This document shows, one piece after another, positions 15,386 to 24,480 of a DNA stretch of 40,548 bases. The stretch is taken from positions 123,605 to 164,152 of the forward strand of contig CACOUL010000002.1 of assembly GCA_902630355.1 (NCBI GenBank). Direction: 5' to 3'. The position numbers and the translations under genes are program-made. The notes under the pieces were generated by a model. The model worked only from the letters and a program-made list of their open reading frames with translations. It was not told the origin of the DNA and did no database searches. The stretch comes from Planctomycetaceae bacterium. GTDB taxonomy: Bacteria; Planctomycetota; Planctomycetia; Pirellulales; UBA7805. How positions within the stretch are numbered: position 1 is the stretch's first letter; each line of letters opens with the position of its first letter.

Positions 15386-16240
15386 GTGCCCGAACTCCCG
15401 GAAGTCGAAACGATGTGCCGAGGCATTGCTGCCTGCCGTGGGACGACAATCACGGCACTGTATCGCCCTCGCTGCCAGTTGAAACCGATTCAGATCCGCC
15501 CGCAGGTCAGCACTCTCAAAAAAAAGCTCCGAGGCGCTCGCATCGAGGCGATCGAGCGCGTGGGGAAGCGGCCTGTGCTGCGTACCGATCGGGGCACCCG
15601 ACTCGTCTTCGAACCGCGAATGACGGGGCTGCTGCTGTTGGCCGATCCACCCGACACCGAACATCTTCGTCTCTGTATAGAACTCGCACCCGCCGACCGT
15701 CGGCGCAGCGCACTCAACCTACTCTTCTGGGATCGGCGAGGCCTGGGTACCGTTCGGCTCTTGAACGAATCGGCATTTGAGGCGCAACTCGGTTCCGAAA
15801 AGTTGGGGCCTGATGCTCTGCAGATCAGCGCTTCACAATTGCAGGAAAGACTCGCCTCGAGCCAACGAGAGGTCAAAGTGGCTCTTCTCGATCAGCGGGC
15901 AGTCGCCGGGATCGGAAATTTGTACGCAGCGGAAATTCTTCTGTTCGCACACATCCATCCGCAGCGCCGGTGCAATCAATTGACGAAAGTCGATTGGCGG
16001 CGCATAGCCAGTGCGACGCGGCGGGTACTACAAAAGGCAATCCGCTATGAAGGATCGACCCTTGCTGACGGCACCTACAGAAATGCGCTCAACAAAAAAG
16101 GAAGCTATCAAAATCATCATCGCGTGTATGGTCGCGAGAGCGAGCTTTGTCGCTGCTGTCGCGTGGGACGCGTGCAACGCATCGTACAAAGTCAGCGGGC
16201 AACTTTTTTTTGCCCCGAATGTCAACCGCTCGCAAGCTGA
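15386..16240 (+). CDS. mutM: Formamidopyrimidine-DNA glycosylase (GTG start)
   Basis: This is a base-excision repair glycosylase/AP lyase for 8-oxoguanine and formamidopyrimidines. Mature Fpg needs an N-terminal proline after Met removal, and here PELPEVETM is preceded by a GTG at 15386 with GGAGAGG a few bases upstream. The GTG is therefore the start, giving 284 residues, although the frame opens at an ATG (15344) overlapping the waaA stop. Also present are the lysine of the beta-hairpin (GKRPVLR), the H2TH region (DQRAVAGIGNLYAAEILLFA) and the C-terminal zinc finger (CRCC...CPEC followed by Q). An annotation starting at 15344 would bury the catalytic proline and predict an inactive enzyme. 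Confidence 0.93.
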   Translation: MPELPEVETMCRGIAACRGTTITALYRPRCQLKPIQIRPQVSTLKKKLRGARIEAIERVGKRPVLRTDRGTRLVFEPRMTGLLLLADPPDTEHLRLCIELAPADRRRSALNLLFWDRRGLGTVRLLNESAFEAQLGSEKLGPDALQISASQLQERLASSQREVKVALLDQRAVAGIGNLYAAEILLFAHIHPQRRCNQLTKVDWRRIASATRRVLQKAIRYEGSTLADGTYRNALNKKGSYQNHHRVYGRESELCRCCRVGRVQRIVQSQRATFFCPECQPLAS

Positions 16241-16336
16241 GATTGGAGTTCCGCACACGGCGTTTGCAAGAATCTTCCGTTTGCGTTTTAATAATGAAAC
16301 AGGCCTTTACCGTTAACTAACATTCAAGGAGTCACC

Positions 16337-17356
16337 ATGGCCGTTCCTTCCCATCATCGCGGGGTCTCACGTCGCGGATTTTTGCAAACGACCGCGGGCA
16401 CCGCTTTGGCAGCGACGGCGATGCCCTCCTCACTTTGGGCTGAAAATGGAAACGTGCCGAAGGCCGACCCCGAATCGACCGTCGGGCGACTCTTCAATTC
16501 TTTGACTGCCGAGCAGCAAAAAGACATCTGCTTCAACTGGAACCATCAAGATCCGCAGCGAGGGCTCCTGCGAACATTTATTGCGAATAACTGGAATATC
16601 ACCAAACCGGAAATAAACAGTGACTTCTATACGCCCGAGCAACGAGCACTCATTCGGGAAATATTCGAAGGCATCATTCAGTCCGATTGGCACGCGCGGA
16701 TCGATAAACAACTCAAAGATGACTCGGGTGGATTTGGCAACGAACAGTCGATCGCGATCTTCGGCGACCCCGGTACGGACCAGTTTGAGTTTGTGATGAC
16801 GGGACGCCACATGACACTGCGCTGCGATGGCAATTCTGCCCCGCACGTTGCATTCGGCGGGCCCATTTTTTACGGTCATGCGGCAGATGGATTCCACGAA
16901 GAGTCGGACCATCCGGGCAACGTCTTCTGGCCTCAAGCGGTGGCAGCAAACCGGGTAGCGGCGATGCTCTCCGGAAAGCAACAAAAACAGGCCTTGCTCT
17001 CCACCTCACCCGAAGAATCAGCCGTTGCCTTCGGCGGTCCGACCGCCGAGCGGCCCGGAATGCCGGTCAGCGAACTCTCGGCAGACCAAAAGGTGGAGAT
17101 GCAAAACGTCCTCAAAACGCTCGTCGAACCATACCGGCAAGCAGACCAGGATGAAGTGATGAGTTGCCTCGAGGCGCAAGGCGGAATCGACGCCTGTCAT
17201 TTGGCCTTCTATCGCGACGATGACATCGGCGATGATGGGGTGTGGGACAACTGGAGACTGGAAGGGCCCGCGTTCGTCTGGTACTTCCGTGGTTCACCGC
17301 ACGTCCACGTCTGGGTGCATGTGGCAGACGACCATCGCGTTACCCTGAACGCCTGA
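16337..17356 (+). CDS. Tat-exported DUF3500 family protein
   Basis: The 339-residue protein has a twin-arginine signal (SRRGFLQTTAGTALAATAMP, about residues 11-30), so it is exported folded. The mature part resembles the DUF3500 family: LFNSLTAEQQKDICFNW near the start, HMTLRCDGNSAPHVAFGGPIFYGHA in the middle, and a closing VWYFRGSPHVHVWVHV. The repeated histidines suggest metal binding, but I know of no proven activity for the family. CAAGGAG stands 6 bases before the ATG, a strong ribosome binding site. The gene starts 96 bases after mutM and 18 bases before the ArsC-like gene, so the two may share a transcript. Confidence 0.75.
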   Translation: MAVPSHHRGVSRRGFLQTTAGTALAATAMPSSLWAENGNVPKADPESTVGRLFNSLTAEQQKDICFNWNHQDPQRGLLRTFIANNWNITKPEINSDFYTPEQRALIREIFEGIIQSDWHARIDKQLKDDSGGFGNEQSIAIFGDPGTDQFEFVMTGRHMTLRCDGNSAPHVAFGGPIFYGHAADGFHEESDHPGNVFWPQAVAANRVAAMLSGKQQKQALLSTSPEESAVAFGGPTAERPGMPVSELSADQKVEMQNVLKTLVEPYRQADQDEVMSCLEAQGGIDACHLAFYRDDDIGDDGVWDNWRLEGPAFVWYFRGSPHVHVWVHVADDHRVTLNA

Positions 17357-17374
17357 CCCGGCGGACACCAGACC

Positions 17375-17719
17375 ATGGCTGACGTCACGATTTATCACAA
17401 TCCGCGGTGTAGCAAAAGTCGACAGACTCTTGAGTTGCTCCGCGCTCACGGCGTCGATCCCGAGATTATCGAATACCTCAAGGATCCTCCGACCACCGCG
17501 ACGCTACGCCGACTGTCAAGCAAACTGGGAGTCTCTCCTCAGGAAATGGTCCGCAAGAAGGAGTTGGCAAAGCTCGAACTTTCGGAAGCCCCCAATGCAC
17601 AGCAGAGTCTGCGGATTATGGCCGACCATCCGCAAACCATCGAGCGACCGATCGTCGTATGTGGCAATCGTGCCCGCGTGGGACGACCGCCGGAAAATGT
17701 TCTCGACTTGCTCTCATGA
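17375..17719 (+). CDS. arsC: ArsC/Spx-type thioredoxin-fold reductase (glutaredoxin-dependent arsenate reductase family)
   Basis: The 114-residue protein starts MADVTIYHNPRCSKSRQTLE, with the single catalytic cysteine and following basic residues of glutaredoxin-type arsenate reductases. The later IERPIVV segment matches the family's arginine-containing active-site motif. The predicted activity is reduction of arsenate to arsenite in the cytosol using glutathione and glutaredoxin. No arsR, arsB or acr3 gene is nearby, so an arsenic role rests on the motif alone. Short ArsC-like proteins such as YffB have other or unknown roles. It is convergent with glnD, whose stop lies 26 bases away. Confidence 0.82.
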   Translation: MADVTIYHNPRCSKSRQTLELLRAHGVDPEIIEYLKDPPTTATLRRLSSKLGVSPQEMVRKKELAKLELSEAPNAQQSLRIMADHPQTIERPIVVCGNRARVGRPPENVLDLLS

Positions 17720-17744
17720 GCAGTACATTGCGTCCGCACCCGGT

Positions 17745-20399
17745 TTAGGGCGCGGCAAAGGAATCGGCCTCAAATTGCTCGAGGGTCACGAGCAGCACAT
17801 CGCAGGCTTTTTGTAGGCGATCCTCATCTTCAATTTTTTTTCCTTCCAGGTCGGTGACATAAAACACATCGACCACCTGGTCTATATAGGTTCCAATTTT
17901 TGCTGCAATGATGCCAAGCTGCAGATCGTGAATCTGTTTTGCCATCGTGTAAAGCAAGCCAGTCCGATCGGGGGCGAAGACCTGCAAAATGGTCGCACGA
18001 TCGCTTGTTGCATTGTCGAACAACACGCGGGTCGGCAACCCTGAGAGGGTCGCTTTGTCGACTTCCTGTTTATTCCAGATGCGAGGGAACTTCGGCACCT
18101 CAGCCTGTGGATTTTTCAGAGCTTCGGCTAATTGCGTGCAGACGCGTTCGATTCTTTCGTCCGGTGACCGTCCATCAAACTGATTGTCGAGTCCGTGGAA
18201 TCGATCGAGGGCCCATCCGTTACTCAACGTGTTGATTTGCGCGGAGAGTACTTCGATTCCTTCGCTCGCGAGGGCCCCAGCCAGGCGATAAAATGTGCCC
18301 GGCACCAGTGAGGCGTGTGCGGCCACGGTGAATTCCGTGACTCCACGTTCAGGATGGTGAAAGCCCCACGCATCGACATCGTCTTTGTCGATCGCACGAA
18401 TCCGCTCCAGGGCCTCGACCACCTGATCCGGTGGGGTACCCCGCAGATACGTAATCGGAAGCGAGTTCACCATCTCGGCAACATCTTCTTCCTTCGTCCC
18501 AAGCAGGGACGAAATTTTCAACCGTCTTTTTTTCGCCCAGTCCTCGTCGCTCGCCAGATTATCGCCAGCCGAAAGATACTCCATCGCCCGATCGTAAAAC
18601 TGCGTCAGTAATTCAATTTTCCAGTCGTTGAGAACCTCCGGCCCCACCGCCGCCATGTCGGCGGCAGTGATCACATAAAGCATGCGGAGTACCTCGGGGG
18701 AGCCTACCTCCACGACAAATTGCTGCATCACGGCCGGATCGTTGATATCGTGCCAGAGTGCCGCGCGCGACATGAGCAAATGCTTATGAACGAGAAATTC
18801 GAGCATCTCGGTCTCATGTTTTGAGAGTCCCAGGTGCTGGGCCGTCTCTCCCGCAATCCGCTTACCTACCTCACTATGGTCTTCGACATACCCCTTGCCT
18901 AGATCGTGAACCAAAAGTGCCAGATGGAGAATTTCTTTCTGTTCGATGGCTTGATACACTTCGCCCAGCGATCCTGGATGCTCTGCAAACTGCGTGGCAC
19001 GCCGGACTGCAAGTAAGCAATGCTCGTCGACCGTGTACTTGTGATATTCGTTGAATTGCAGCATGCCTCGGGCGCGAGCGAAGGCGGGAATAAATTTCTC
19101 CAGCACCCCCATTTCATGCAGCCGCGCTAAGATTCTTGGTAATTGCGGTGGACGACTGAGCAAGGAGAGAAATCGCTTGATCGTCTCCCCCGAGACCTCA
19201 TCGTACGTGGTCGCCGCCTTCCGAACCACTTCCCACGTTTCATGGGTAATCCGCTTGTCGTAAAGTGCCGAGAGTTCCGCAAGGCGAAGGACTTCGCTGA
19301 GATCCGAGCCGATCCGTTGCATTCCTTTGGCCGTGGCCCAAATGCGATAGGGACCCACCCGAAAATCGTCTGCAATGCGGTGGCTGAACAACGAAGCGAG
19401 CCAGTTGGTCACTCGCGAGCGACGATATGCATTGGCAAAAAATCGGGCCGAAATATAGCGAACAGCCACCGTATGGCGAAAATAATCTTGCATAAATCTC
19501 TCAACCGGTAGCATTCCCTCCTTGCTCTGATAATCGAACGCCTCAGCCAATCGCATCTGCTCGGCGCGATCCAATTGGTCATACGATTTACCGGCGTGAA
19601 AATGGACTTCATTTCGCGTGCGCAAGAGAAACTCAAGCGCGTTGCGCAAGACCGCCTGTTCATGTTTCTCCAGTGCGCCGGTCAGCGCCAAGCCATTCGG
19701 ATCGCTGGTGCCATACAAGCAAAAGCCGATCCAGCGGATCAATTGAATATCGCGCAGACCACCTCGCGATCGCTTGATATTCGGTTCGAGCAAATAGACG
19801 GTCTCGCCATACTGACGTCGCTCTTCGCGACGGGCATCGTCGATCGCGGGGAGCAGTGCTCTCGCGTGACGCTGACTCTTCTTTCGCAAGCGTCCTACGA
19901 GACGATCGGTCAATTCCACGTTTCCGCAGACGTGGCGAGACTCGACGAGCGATGTCATAACCAGAGGATCTTCGAGCGCCAGGGCCACCGCCTGCCGGGT
20001 TGTCCGCAGACTGTGACCGACGATTAATCCCGTGTCGCTCAAATCCCGCAGCAATCGTTCTGCGAGTACCGGGACATGTTCTGAAATCGCTGTGCGATGA
20101 AGAATCATCAAATCGATATCGCTGAACGGGGCGAGCTCCCGCCGCCCGTAGCCTCCGTGCGCCACCAGGGCAACTTGGTCCTCGAATTCACCAAACGTAT
20201 TGCGATCGAGTTGCACCAGATCGTGGATCGCCTCCGCGAAAAGCGATCCAACCAGAGTATCGGCCAGGTCAGTCAACTTTGCGCAGACTTGAATCCCGGG
20301 GGATCCCTGCGCGTGCTGATCTCGTATCTTTTGTTGGCCTTTTTGAAGTGAGGCCTTCGCCGCAAGAACGACCGGACTAAGGGTCAAACCGTGAGACAT
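17745..20399 (-). CDS. glnD: [Protein-PII] uridylyltransferase / uridylyl-removing enzyme
   Basis: GlnD senses glutamine and adds or removes UMP on PII. The 884-residue protein has the nucleotidyltransferase motif GGYGRRELAPFSDIDLMIL near residue 95-115 and a GlnD-linker region. The HD domain with LALLVHDLGKG follows (about 500), then two ACT domains near the C-terminus (first about VAAHASLVPGTFYRL, second about ILQVFAPDRTGLLYTM). Both the transferase and the hydrolase centres look intact. The open frame extends to an ATG at 20456, but MSHGLTLSP at 20399 leaves a natural intergenic space after glnB and is preferred; neither has a clear ribosome binding site. It is the last gene of amtB-glnB-glnD, transcribed towards arsC. 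Confidence 0.94.
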   Translation of the reverse strand: MSHGLTLSPVVLAAKASLQKGQQKIRDQHAQGSPGIQVCAKLTDLADTLVGSLFAEAIHDLVQLDRNTFGEFEDQVALVAHGGYGRRELAPFSDIDLMILHRTAISEHVPVLAERLLRDLSDTGLIVGHSLRTTRQAVALALEDPLVMTSLVESRHVCGNVELTDRLVGRLRKKSQRHARALLPAIDDARREERRQYGETVYLLEPNIKRSRGGLRDIQLIRWIGFCLYGTSDPNGLALTGALEKHEQAVLRNALEFLLRTRNEVHFHAGKSYDQLDRAEQMRLAEAFDYQSKEGMLPVERFMQDYFRHTVAVRYISARFFANAYRRSRVTNWLASLFSHRIADDFRVGPYRIWATAKGMQRIGSDLSEVLRLAELSALYDKRITHETWEVVRKAATTYDEVSGETIKRFLSLLSRPPQLPRILARLHEMGVLEKFIPAFARARGMLQFNEYHKYTVDEHCLLAVRRATQFAEHPGSLGEVYQAIEQKEILHLALLVHDLGKGYVEDHSEVGKRIAGETAQHLGLSKHETEMLEFLVHKHLLMSRAALWHDINDPAVMQQFVVEVGSPEVLRMLYVITAADMAAVGPEVLNDWKIELLTQFYDRAMEYLSAGDNLASDEDWAKKRRLKISSLLGTKEEDVAEMVNSLPITYLRGTPPDQVVEALERIRAIDKDDVDAWGFHHPERGVTEFTVAAHASLVPGTFYRLAGALASEGIEVLSAQINTLSNGWALDRFHGLDNQFDGRSPDERIERVCTQLAEALKNPQAEVPKFPRIWNKQEVDKATLSGLPTRVLFDNATSDRATILQVFAPDRTGLLYTMAKQIHDLQLGIIAAKIGTYIDQVVDVFYVTDLEGKKIEDEDRLQKACDVLLVTLEQFEADSFAAP

Positions 20400-20511
20400 G
20401 GCACAGAGCAATCCGGGGCCCGAGGGAAAACAAAACGGGCCACTCCAGCGCGCCATCCGTGCGCAGCGAGAGCGCCCGCCTTGATTTTAACCGGATCGAG
20501 AGGAAAAACAC

Positions 20512-20868
<357 letters not shown>

Positions 20869-20892
20869 TCAGTCGTTGGGACAAAGACCCCG

Positions 20893-22368
20893 TTAAACAA
20901 AGATGTAGCCTTCCTCGCCATGTTCGTTCATGTCGAGCCCGCGGACTTCTCCCTCCTGGGAGACACGCAAGCCCATCACCACATCGAGAATTTTTAGCAG
21001 AATAAAAGTTGCCACCGCACAATACCCGATCGTGATGGCCGCCGCCACAACCTGGCCCCAGAGGACGCTTCCTCCCTCGAGCAGACCGAGAGGCTTGCCT
21101 TCCGCGATGTCCCAGGCCGCCCGGGTGGCAAACACGCCGGTGAGCACGGCACCAAGGGTGCCTCCCACGCCATGGATCCCGAACGCATCGAGCGAATCAT
21201 CGTATTTAAAGGCCGCCTTGAGGGCCCCGCAGGCAAAGTAGCAAACGATTCCGGCCGCAGCACCCATAATCAGGGCGGGCATCAGGTTTACAAACCCGGC
21301 ACCCGGAGTGATGCACACCAAACCGGCAATCGCGCCGGAAGCGGTTCCCAGCACGCTCGGCTTGCCGCGAGCGAACCATTCCATAAAGGCCCAGCCGATC
21401 GCTCCGGCGGCGGCGGCAAAGTGGGTGGTGGCAAATGCACTGCTGGTCAGATCATCGGAAGCCAATTCGCTTCCGGCGTTAAAGCCGAACCAGCCGACCC
21501 AGAGCATCGCCGCACCCATTACCGTATAGGTCAGGTTATGCGGCCGCATATCTTCATGGCCCCAGCCGAGCCGGCGACCAAGAACCAAAGCGCAAACTAA
21601 CGCGGAGATACCGGAACTGATGTGAACCACCGTACCACCGGCAAAGTCGAGTGCCCCGCCGGCGATCGCATGATCCTTACCAAAAGCCAGGATACCGCCC
21701 CCCCAGACCCAGTGCGCCAGTGGACAGTAGACGAGCGTCCCCCAAAGAATGGTAAAGACGACCATCGTGCTGAACTTCATCCGCTCCGCATACGCGCCGC
21801 AGATCAGGGCCGGTGTGATAATAAAAAACATGCCCTGAAAGAGCATGAATGTGATCGCTGGTATTTTACCGTCCTCTAACATCGGGGTGTGGGGCGCACC
21901 CAATCTTACATTTCCATCCTCATCTGCAGGATTCTCTTTTGCTGGGTCCCAGACCCGCTCAACGCCCTCCATGAAAACATGATCGAAGTTGCCGACGTAG
22001 GGATTCGAACCACCGAATGCTAAAGAGTATCCATAGAGTGCCCAGAGGACCGTCATCAGGCCCATCAAAAAGAAGCACTGCATCATTACGCCGAGTACGT
22101 TCTTCTTGCGGACCAATCCTCCGTAAAACAGGGCGAGTCCTGGAGCCGTCATGAAGAGTACCAGCGCGCAGCAGGTGAGCATCCAGGCGTTGTTTCCGGC
22201 AAGGGCGGCTGAGTCGGCCGTATCCTTCACTTTCTTAACTGTCACGCCCGATGCATCGAGCCCTCCTCCCCCTTCTGCTTGGGCCCAAAGGGGACTGGCG
22301 AGAAACGCGACAAGAAGAAAAACGGTGAATAAAAGCCCACAACGTGCGAACAAACTTCGTACCGTCAT
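20893..22368 (-). CDS. amtB: Ammonium transporter Amt
   Basis: This is a trimeric inner-membrane ammonia channel. From the ATG at 22368 the protein has 491 residues: a signal peptide (SLFARCGLLFTVFLLVAFLASPLWAQA), a Gly/Ala-rich linker, then 11 transmembrane helices. The channel residues are recognisable: the Asp in ALDFAGGTVVHISSG with the first pore histidine, and the second pore histidine in FGIHGVGGTLGAVLTG. A periplasmic insert of about 50 residues between the second and third core helices is rich in charged residues. The frame is open 50 residues further upstream, but that stretch is unlike a protein start and covers the promoter elements. AGGGAGC lies about 10 bases before the ATG. First gene of the PII operon. 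Confidence 0.95.
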   Translation of the reverse strand: MTVRSLFARCGLLFTVFLLVAFLASPLWAQAEGGGGLDASGVTVKKVKDTADSAALAGNNAWMLTCCALVLFMTAPGLALFYGGLVRKKNVLGVMMQCFFLMGLMTVLWALYGYSLAFGGSNPYVGNFDHVFMEGVERVWDPAKENPADEDGNVRLGAPHTPMLEDGKIPAITFMLFQGMFFIITPALICGAYAERMKFSTMVVFTILWGTLVYCPLAHWVWGGGILAFGKDHAIAGGALDFAGGTVVHISSGISALVCALVLGRRLGWGHEDMRPHNLTYTVMGAAMLWVGWFGFNAGSELASDDLTSSAFATTHFAAAAGAIGWAFMEWFARGKPSVLGTASGAIAGLVCITPGAGFVNLMPALIMGAAAGIVCYFACGALKAAFKYDDSLDAFGIHGVGGTLGAVLTGVFATRAAWDIAEGKPLGLLEGGSVLWGQVVAAAITIGYCAVATFILLKILDVVMGLRVSQEGEVRGLDMNEHGEEGYIFV

Positions 22369-22419
22369 AGTAGAGTGCTCCCTGAAAGTATTGGTCGGAA
22401 AGAGAATTGCGCGGCCCGC

Positions 22420-22434
22420 GCCAAGCGGGTGCCC
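22420..22434 (-). promoter_or_regulatory. Candidate sigma-54 (-24/-12) promoter of amtB-glnB-glnD
   Basis: On the minus strand the sequence GGGCACCCGCTTGGC matches the RpoN consensus TGGCAC-N5-TTGC, with the invariant GG and GC at exactly the right spacing and GCAC complete. The mismatches are at the first base and one T of the -12 half. It lies about 52 bases upstream of the amtB ATG, giving a leader of about 40 bases. Nitrogen genes are a classic target of sigma-54, which makes the match more credible. Confidence 0.5.
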
Positions 22435-22450
22435 TCCGCCCTCTGCATGC

Positions 22451-22467
22451 GACTGCGTCCCGCAGTC
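22451..22467. promoter_or_regulatory. Perfect 7-bp dyad upstream of the amtB promoter
   Basis: GACTGCG (22451-22457) and CGCAGTC (22461-22467) form a perfect inverted repeat with a 3-base spacer, about 17 bases upstream of the -24 element. It does not match the enterobacterial NtrC consensus closely. It could be a site for a nitrogen regulator or another dimeric protein. Confidence 0.4.
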
Positions 22468-22602
22468 TCTGGTACCTCCTGCCGACGGCCGGGCCCGCCA
22501 AAACCCTGCTCGCCGCATCTGGGAGCTTTCGCCCCCTAACCTGATGGTCTTCTGAACCGCACACTAACTTGGGGCGGGCTGAGCGTAAAGGACGTGCAGA
22601 GA

Positions 22603-22617
22603 TTTTTTAAGAAAAAA
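22603..22617 (-). terminator. A/T hairpin after the cobalamin adenosyltransferase
   Basis: TTTTTT (22603-22608) and AAAAAA (22612-22617) form an AT-only stem with a 3-base loop, 9 bases beyond the adenosyltransferase stop on the minus strand. It is weak as an intrinsic terminator because the stem lacks G-C pairs, but its position fits the 3' end of that gene. Confidence 0.3.
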
Positions 22618-22625
22618 CTCGCCGC

Positions 22626-23198
22626 TCAACTGTCGCGACTCCAAGGCACATCGGCGCGGTCCGCAAGGCGATTGGCCTCGCGAGCCATCACGAAAAGCAG
22701 GTCTCCGAGTCGATTCAAATAAATCAGAACTGCTTGAGGGACTTTGGTTTGCTGCGCTTCAACCAGAGCCACCACATGCCGTTCGGCCCGGCGACAAACG
22801 CAGCGGGCCAGATGAAGATGCGCAGCGAGCGGATCCCCCCCCGGCAAAATAAATTGTTGCAATTCCGGGAGATGGGACTCGAACAAATCAATCGCCTTCT
22901 CGAGCTCCTCGACCTCACTCGCTCCTGTGGGAGGCATTCCCTGCACCGATCCCTCGGGAGACGCGAGTTCGGCGCCAATCACAAACAGGTGCTGCTGAAT
23001 TCGCTCGAGTACCGCGTCGAGGTCTTCCAGAGCCCCGTCCGGTGCCACAGACCTCGTCGCGCGAACGACCCCCAAAACCGCATTGAGCTCGTCGACTGTC
23101 CCATATGCCTCAATACGGAGGTCTGCCTTGGTGAGCCGCTCGCCTCCGAAGAGCGAGGTCTCACCGCTGTCGCCAGTCTTTGTATAAATTTTGACCAT
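22626..23198 (-). CDS. ATP:cob(I)alamin adenosyltransferase, PduO type
   Basis: This enzyme attaches the adenosyl group of ATP to cob(I)alamin, giving coenzyme B12. The 190-residue protein has the family start MVKIYTKTGDSGETSLFGGE, with the ATP-binding TKTGD, followed by RIEAYGTVDELNAVLG, and the C-terminal RCVCRRAERHVVAL and YLNRLGDLLFVMAREAN signatures. The frame is open to 23270, but the conserved MVKIYTKTGD beginning fixes the start at 23198. No other cobalamin gene adjoins it, which suits salvage of imported B12. A BtuF-like gene lies 12 kb away. It is divergent from the TolB-like gene. Confidence 0.93.
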   Translation of the reverse strand: MVKIYTKTGDSGETSLFGGERLTKADLRIEAYGTVDELNAVLGVVRATRSVAPDGALEDLDAVLERIQQHLFVIGAELASPEGSVQGMPPTGASEVEELEKAIDLFESHLPELQQFILPGGDPLAAHLHLARCVCRRAERHVVALVEAQQTKVPQAVLIYLNRLGDLLFVMAREANRLADRADVPWSRDS

Positions 23199-23242
23199 GC
23201 CGTTACTTAAGCGCCACCATGTTGCCTCGCAAGACGGAAAAA

Positions 23243-23277
23243 CTACAATCGCCCTATTGTAGTGGGACAACTATAAT
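23243..23277 (+). promoter_or_regulatory. TATAAT box with an inverted repeat over the -35 position
   Basis: A perfect -10 hexamer TATAAT stands at 23272-23277. No TTGACA-like -35 lies at 16-19 bases. That place is instead occupied by the perfect 7-bp inverted repeat CTACAAT (23243-23249) / ATTGTAG (23256-23262). CTAYAATCG also recurs at 23271-23279. The layout suggests a regulated promoter for the TolB-like gene on the plus strand; the regulator is unknown. Confidence 0.45.
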
Positions 23278-23353
23278 CGGAGTAGGATTGCCAAATAAAT
23301 TTACTGGTCTCCGGACCTCATTCCTCCTCCGCCTTAATAGAAGATGGTTTCTC

Positions 23354-24424
23354 ATGTGTATTTTCCGGTCGCTCCGTCGTCTAATCGCCCTTCTAGGACC
23401 CGTGACTATTCTCGGTTTTGGATCTGTATCAATCGGGGGCGAAGTAGACTTTCTGGATAATGTGCGGCAGGTCACCGAGGGCTTCACCAAGGCAGGCGAG
23501 GGCTATTTCTCGCCCGATGGAAAACGCATCGTCTTTCAAGCAATCCCCAGCGAATATCCGTTTTATCAAATTTACGAGCAGGCACTCGACGGAAAACCTC
23601 AGCTGATTAGTACGGGACGCGGCCGGACAACCTGTTCGTACTTTCATCCCGACGGAGAGACAATTCTCTTTGCCTCCAGTCACCTCGATCCGAATCTCGA
23701 TGCGACGGAAGCAGCCGAACGGGCTGCCCAGGAGGAGGCCCGTAAGAGCGGTAAACGACGACGCTATAACTGGGTTTTCGATCCGTCGATGGATATCTAT
23801 GTCCGCCAAGAGGGGCAACTCACACCACTGACGACAACACCCGGTTACGATGCCGAGTGTGCCTATTCTCCCGATGGGGAGCAGATCGTTTTTTGCAGTG
23901 ATCGCGACGGCGATGCGGATCTCTATATTATGCAGGCTGATGGATCGAATGTCCGGCAATTGACCGATCATCCGGGCTACGACGGGGGACCTTTCTTCTC
24001 GCCCGACGGACGATGGATCATTTACCGCACCGATCGTAAAAAATCAAAACACTTACAGATCCATGCCATTCGCAGTGATGGAAAGCACGACACCGCGTTG
24101 ACCGATAATGTGGGGGTCAACTGGGCTCCTTACTGGCACCCCACCGAGCCGTACATCATCTGGTGCGGTGCGGATCATTCGGACCCCAAGGCGCGACCGA
24201 ACTACGACCTGTATCTGATGCCTTACTCGATCGAGAAAACCGAAACGGGCGATCGATTCGTTGGTGGGAAAGCGGTTCGAATTACCGAGCATCCGGGGGC
24301 CGACGTTCTACCCGTTTTTTCCCCCGACGGTAAAAAGCTGATGTGGACCAGCACCCGAGGCGAGGGGCGATCGAGCCAACTCTGGATTGGTGATTTCCAG
24401 CTGCCAGCTGCCGAATCCCCTTAG
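23354..24424 (+). CDS. Exported TolB-like beta-propeller (PD40) protein
   Basis: The 356-residue protein has a signal peptide (MCIFRSLRRLIALLGPVTILGFGSVSIGG) and a propeller built from PD40 blades. These carry the hallmark FSPDG: YFSPDGKRIVFQ, YFHPDGETILFAS, AYSPDGEQIVFCSDRDGD, FFSPDGRWIIYRTDR and VFSPDGKKLMWTSTRG. It resembles the C-terminal half of TolB but lacks TolB's N-terminal domain, and no tol/pal genes are near, so tolB is not assigned. It is probably a periplasmic binding or scaffold protein. The frame is open back to 23219, but only the ATG at 23354 gives a proper signal peptide and leaves room for the promoter. Confidence 0.82.
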   Translation: MCIFRSLRRLIALLGPVTILGFGSVSIGGEVDFLDNVRQVTEGFTKAGEGYFSPDGKRIVFQAIPSEYPFYQIYEQALDGKPQLISTGRGRTTCSYFHPDGETILFASSHLDPNLDATEAAERAAQEEARKSGKRRRYNWVFDPSMDIYVRQEGQLTPLTTTPGYDAECAYSPDGEQIVFCSDRDGDADLYIMQADGSNVRQLTDHPGYDGGPFFSPDGRWIIYRTDRKKSKHLQIHAIRSDGKHDTALTDNVGVNWAPYWHPTEPYIIWCGADHSDPKARPNYDLYLMPYSIEKTETGDRFVGGKAVRITEHPGADVLPVFSPDGKKLMWTSTRGEGRSSQLWIGDFQLPAAESP

Positions 24425-24480
24425 GCTCACCGCACACCGAAGTGCCATTCCCTGCGGATCAATGAAAGACGGTTTTCGCC

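Noticed and set aside
17375-17719. Arsenic resistance operon around arsC
   Set aside because: No arsR, arsB, acr3 or arsA gene is nearby. The gene sits between a DUF3500 gene and glnD.
22000-22011. GGTTCGAATCCC on the minus strand, identical to a tRNA T-loop
   Set aside because: It lies inside amtB and encodes part of GGSNPYVG. No acceptor stem or anticodon arm can be built around it.
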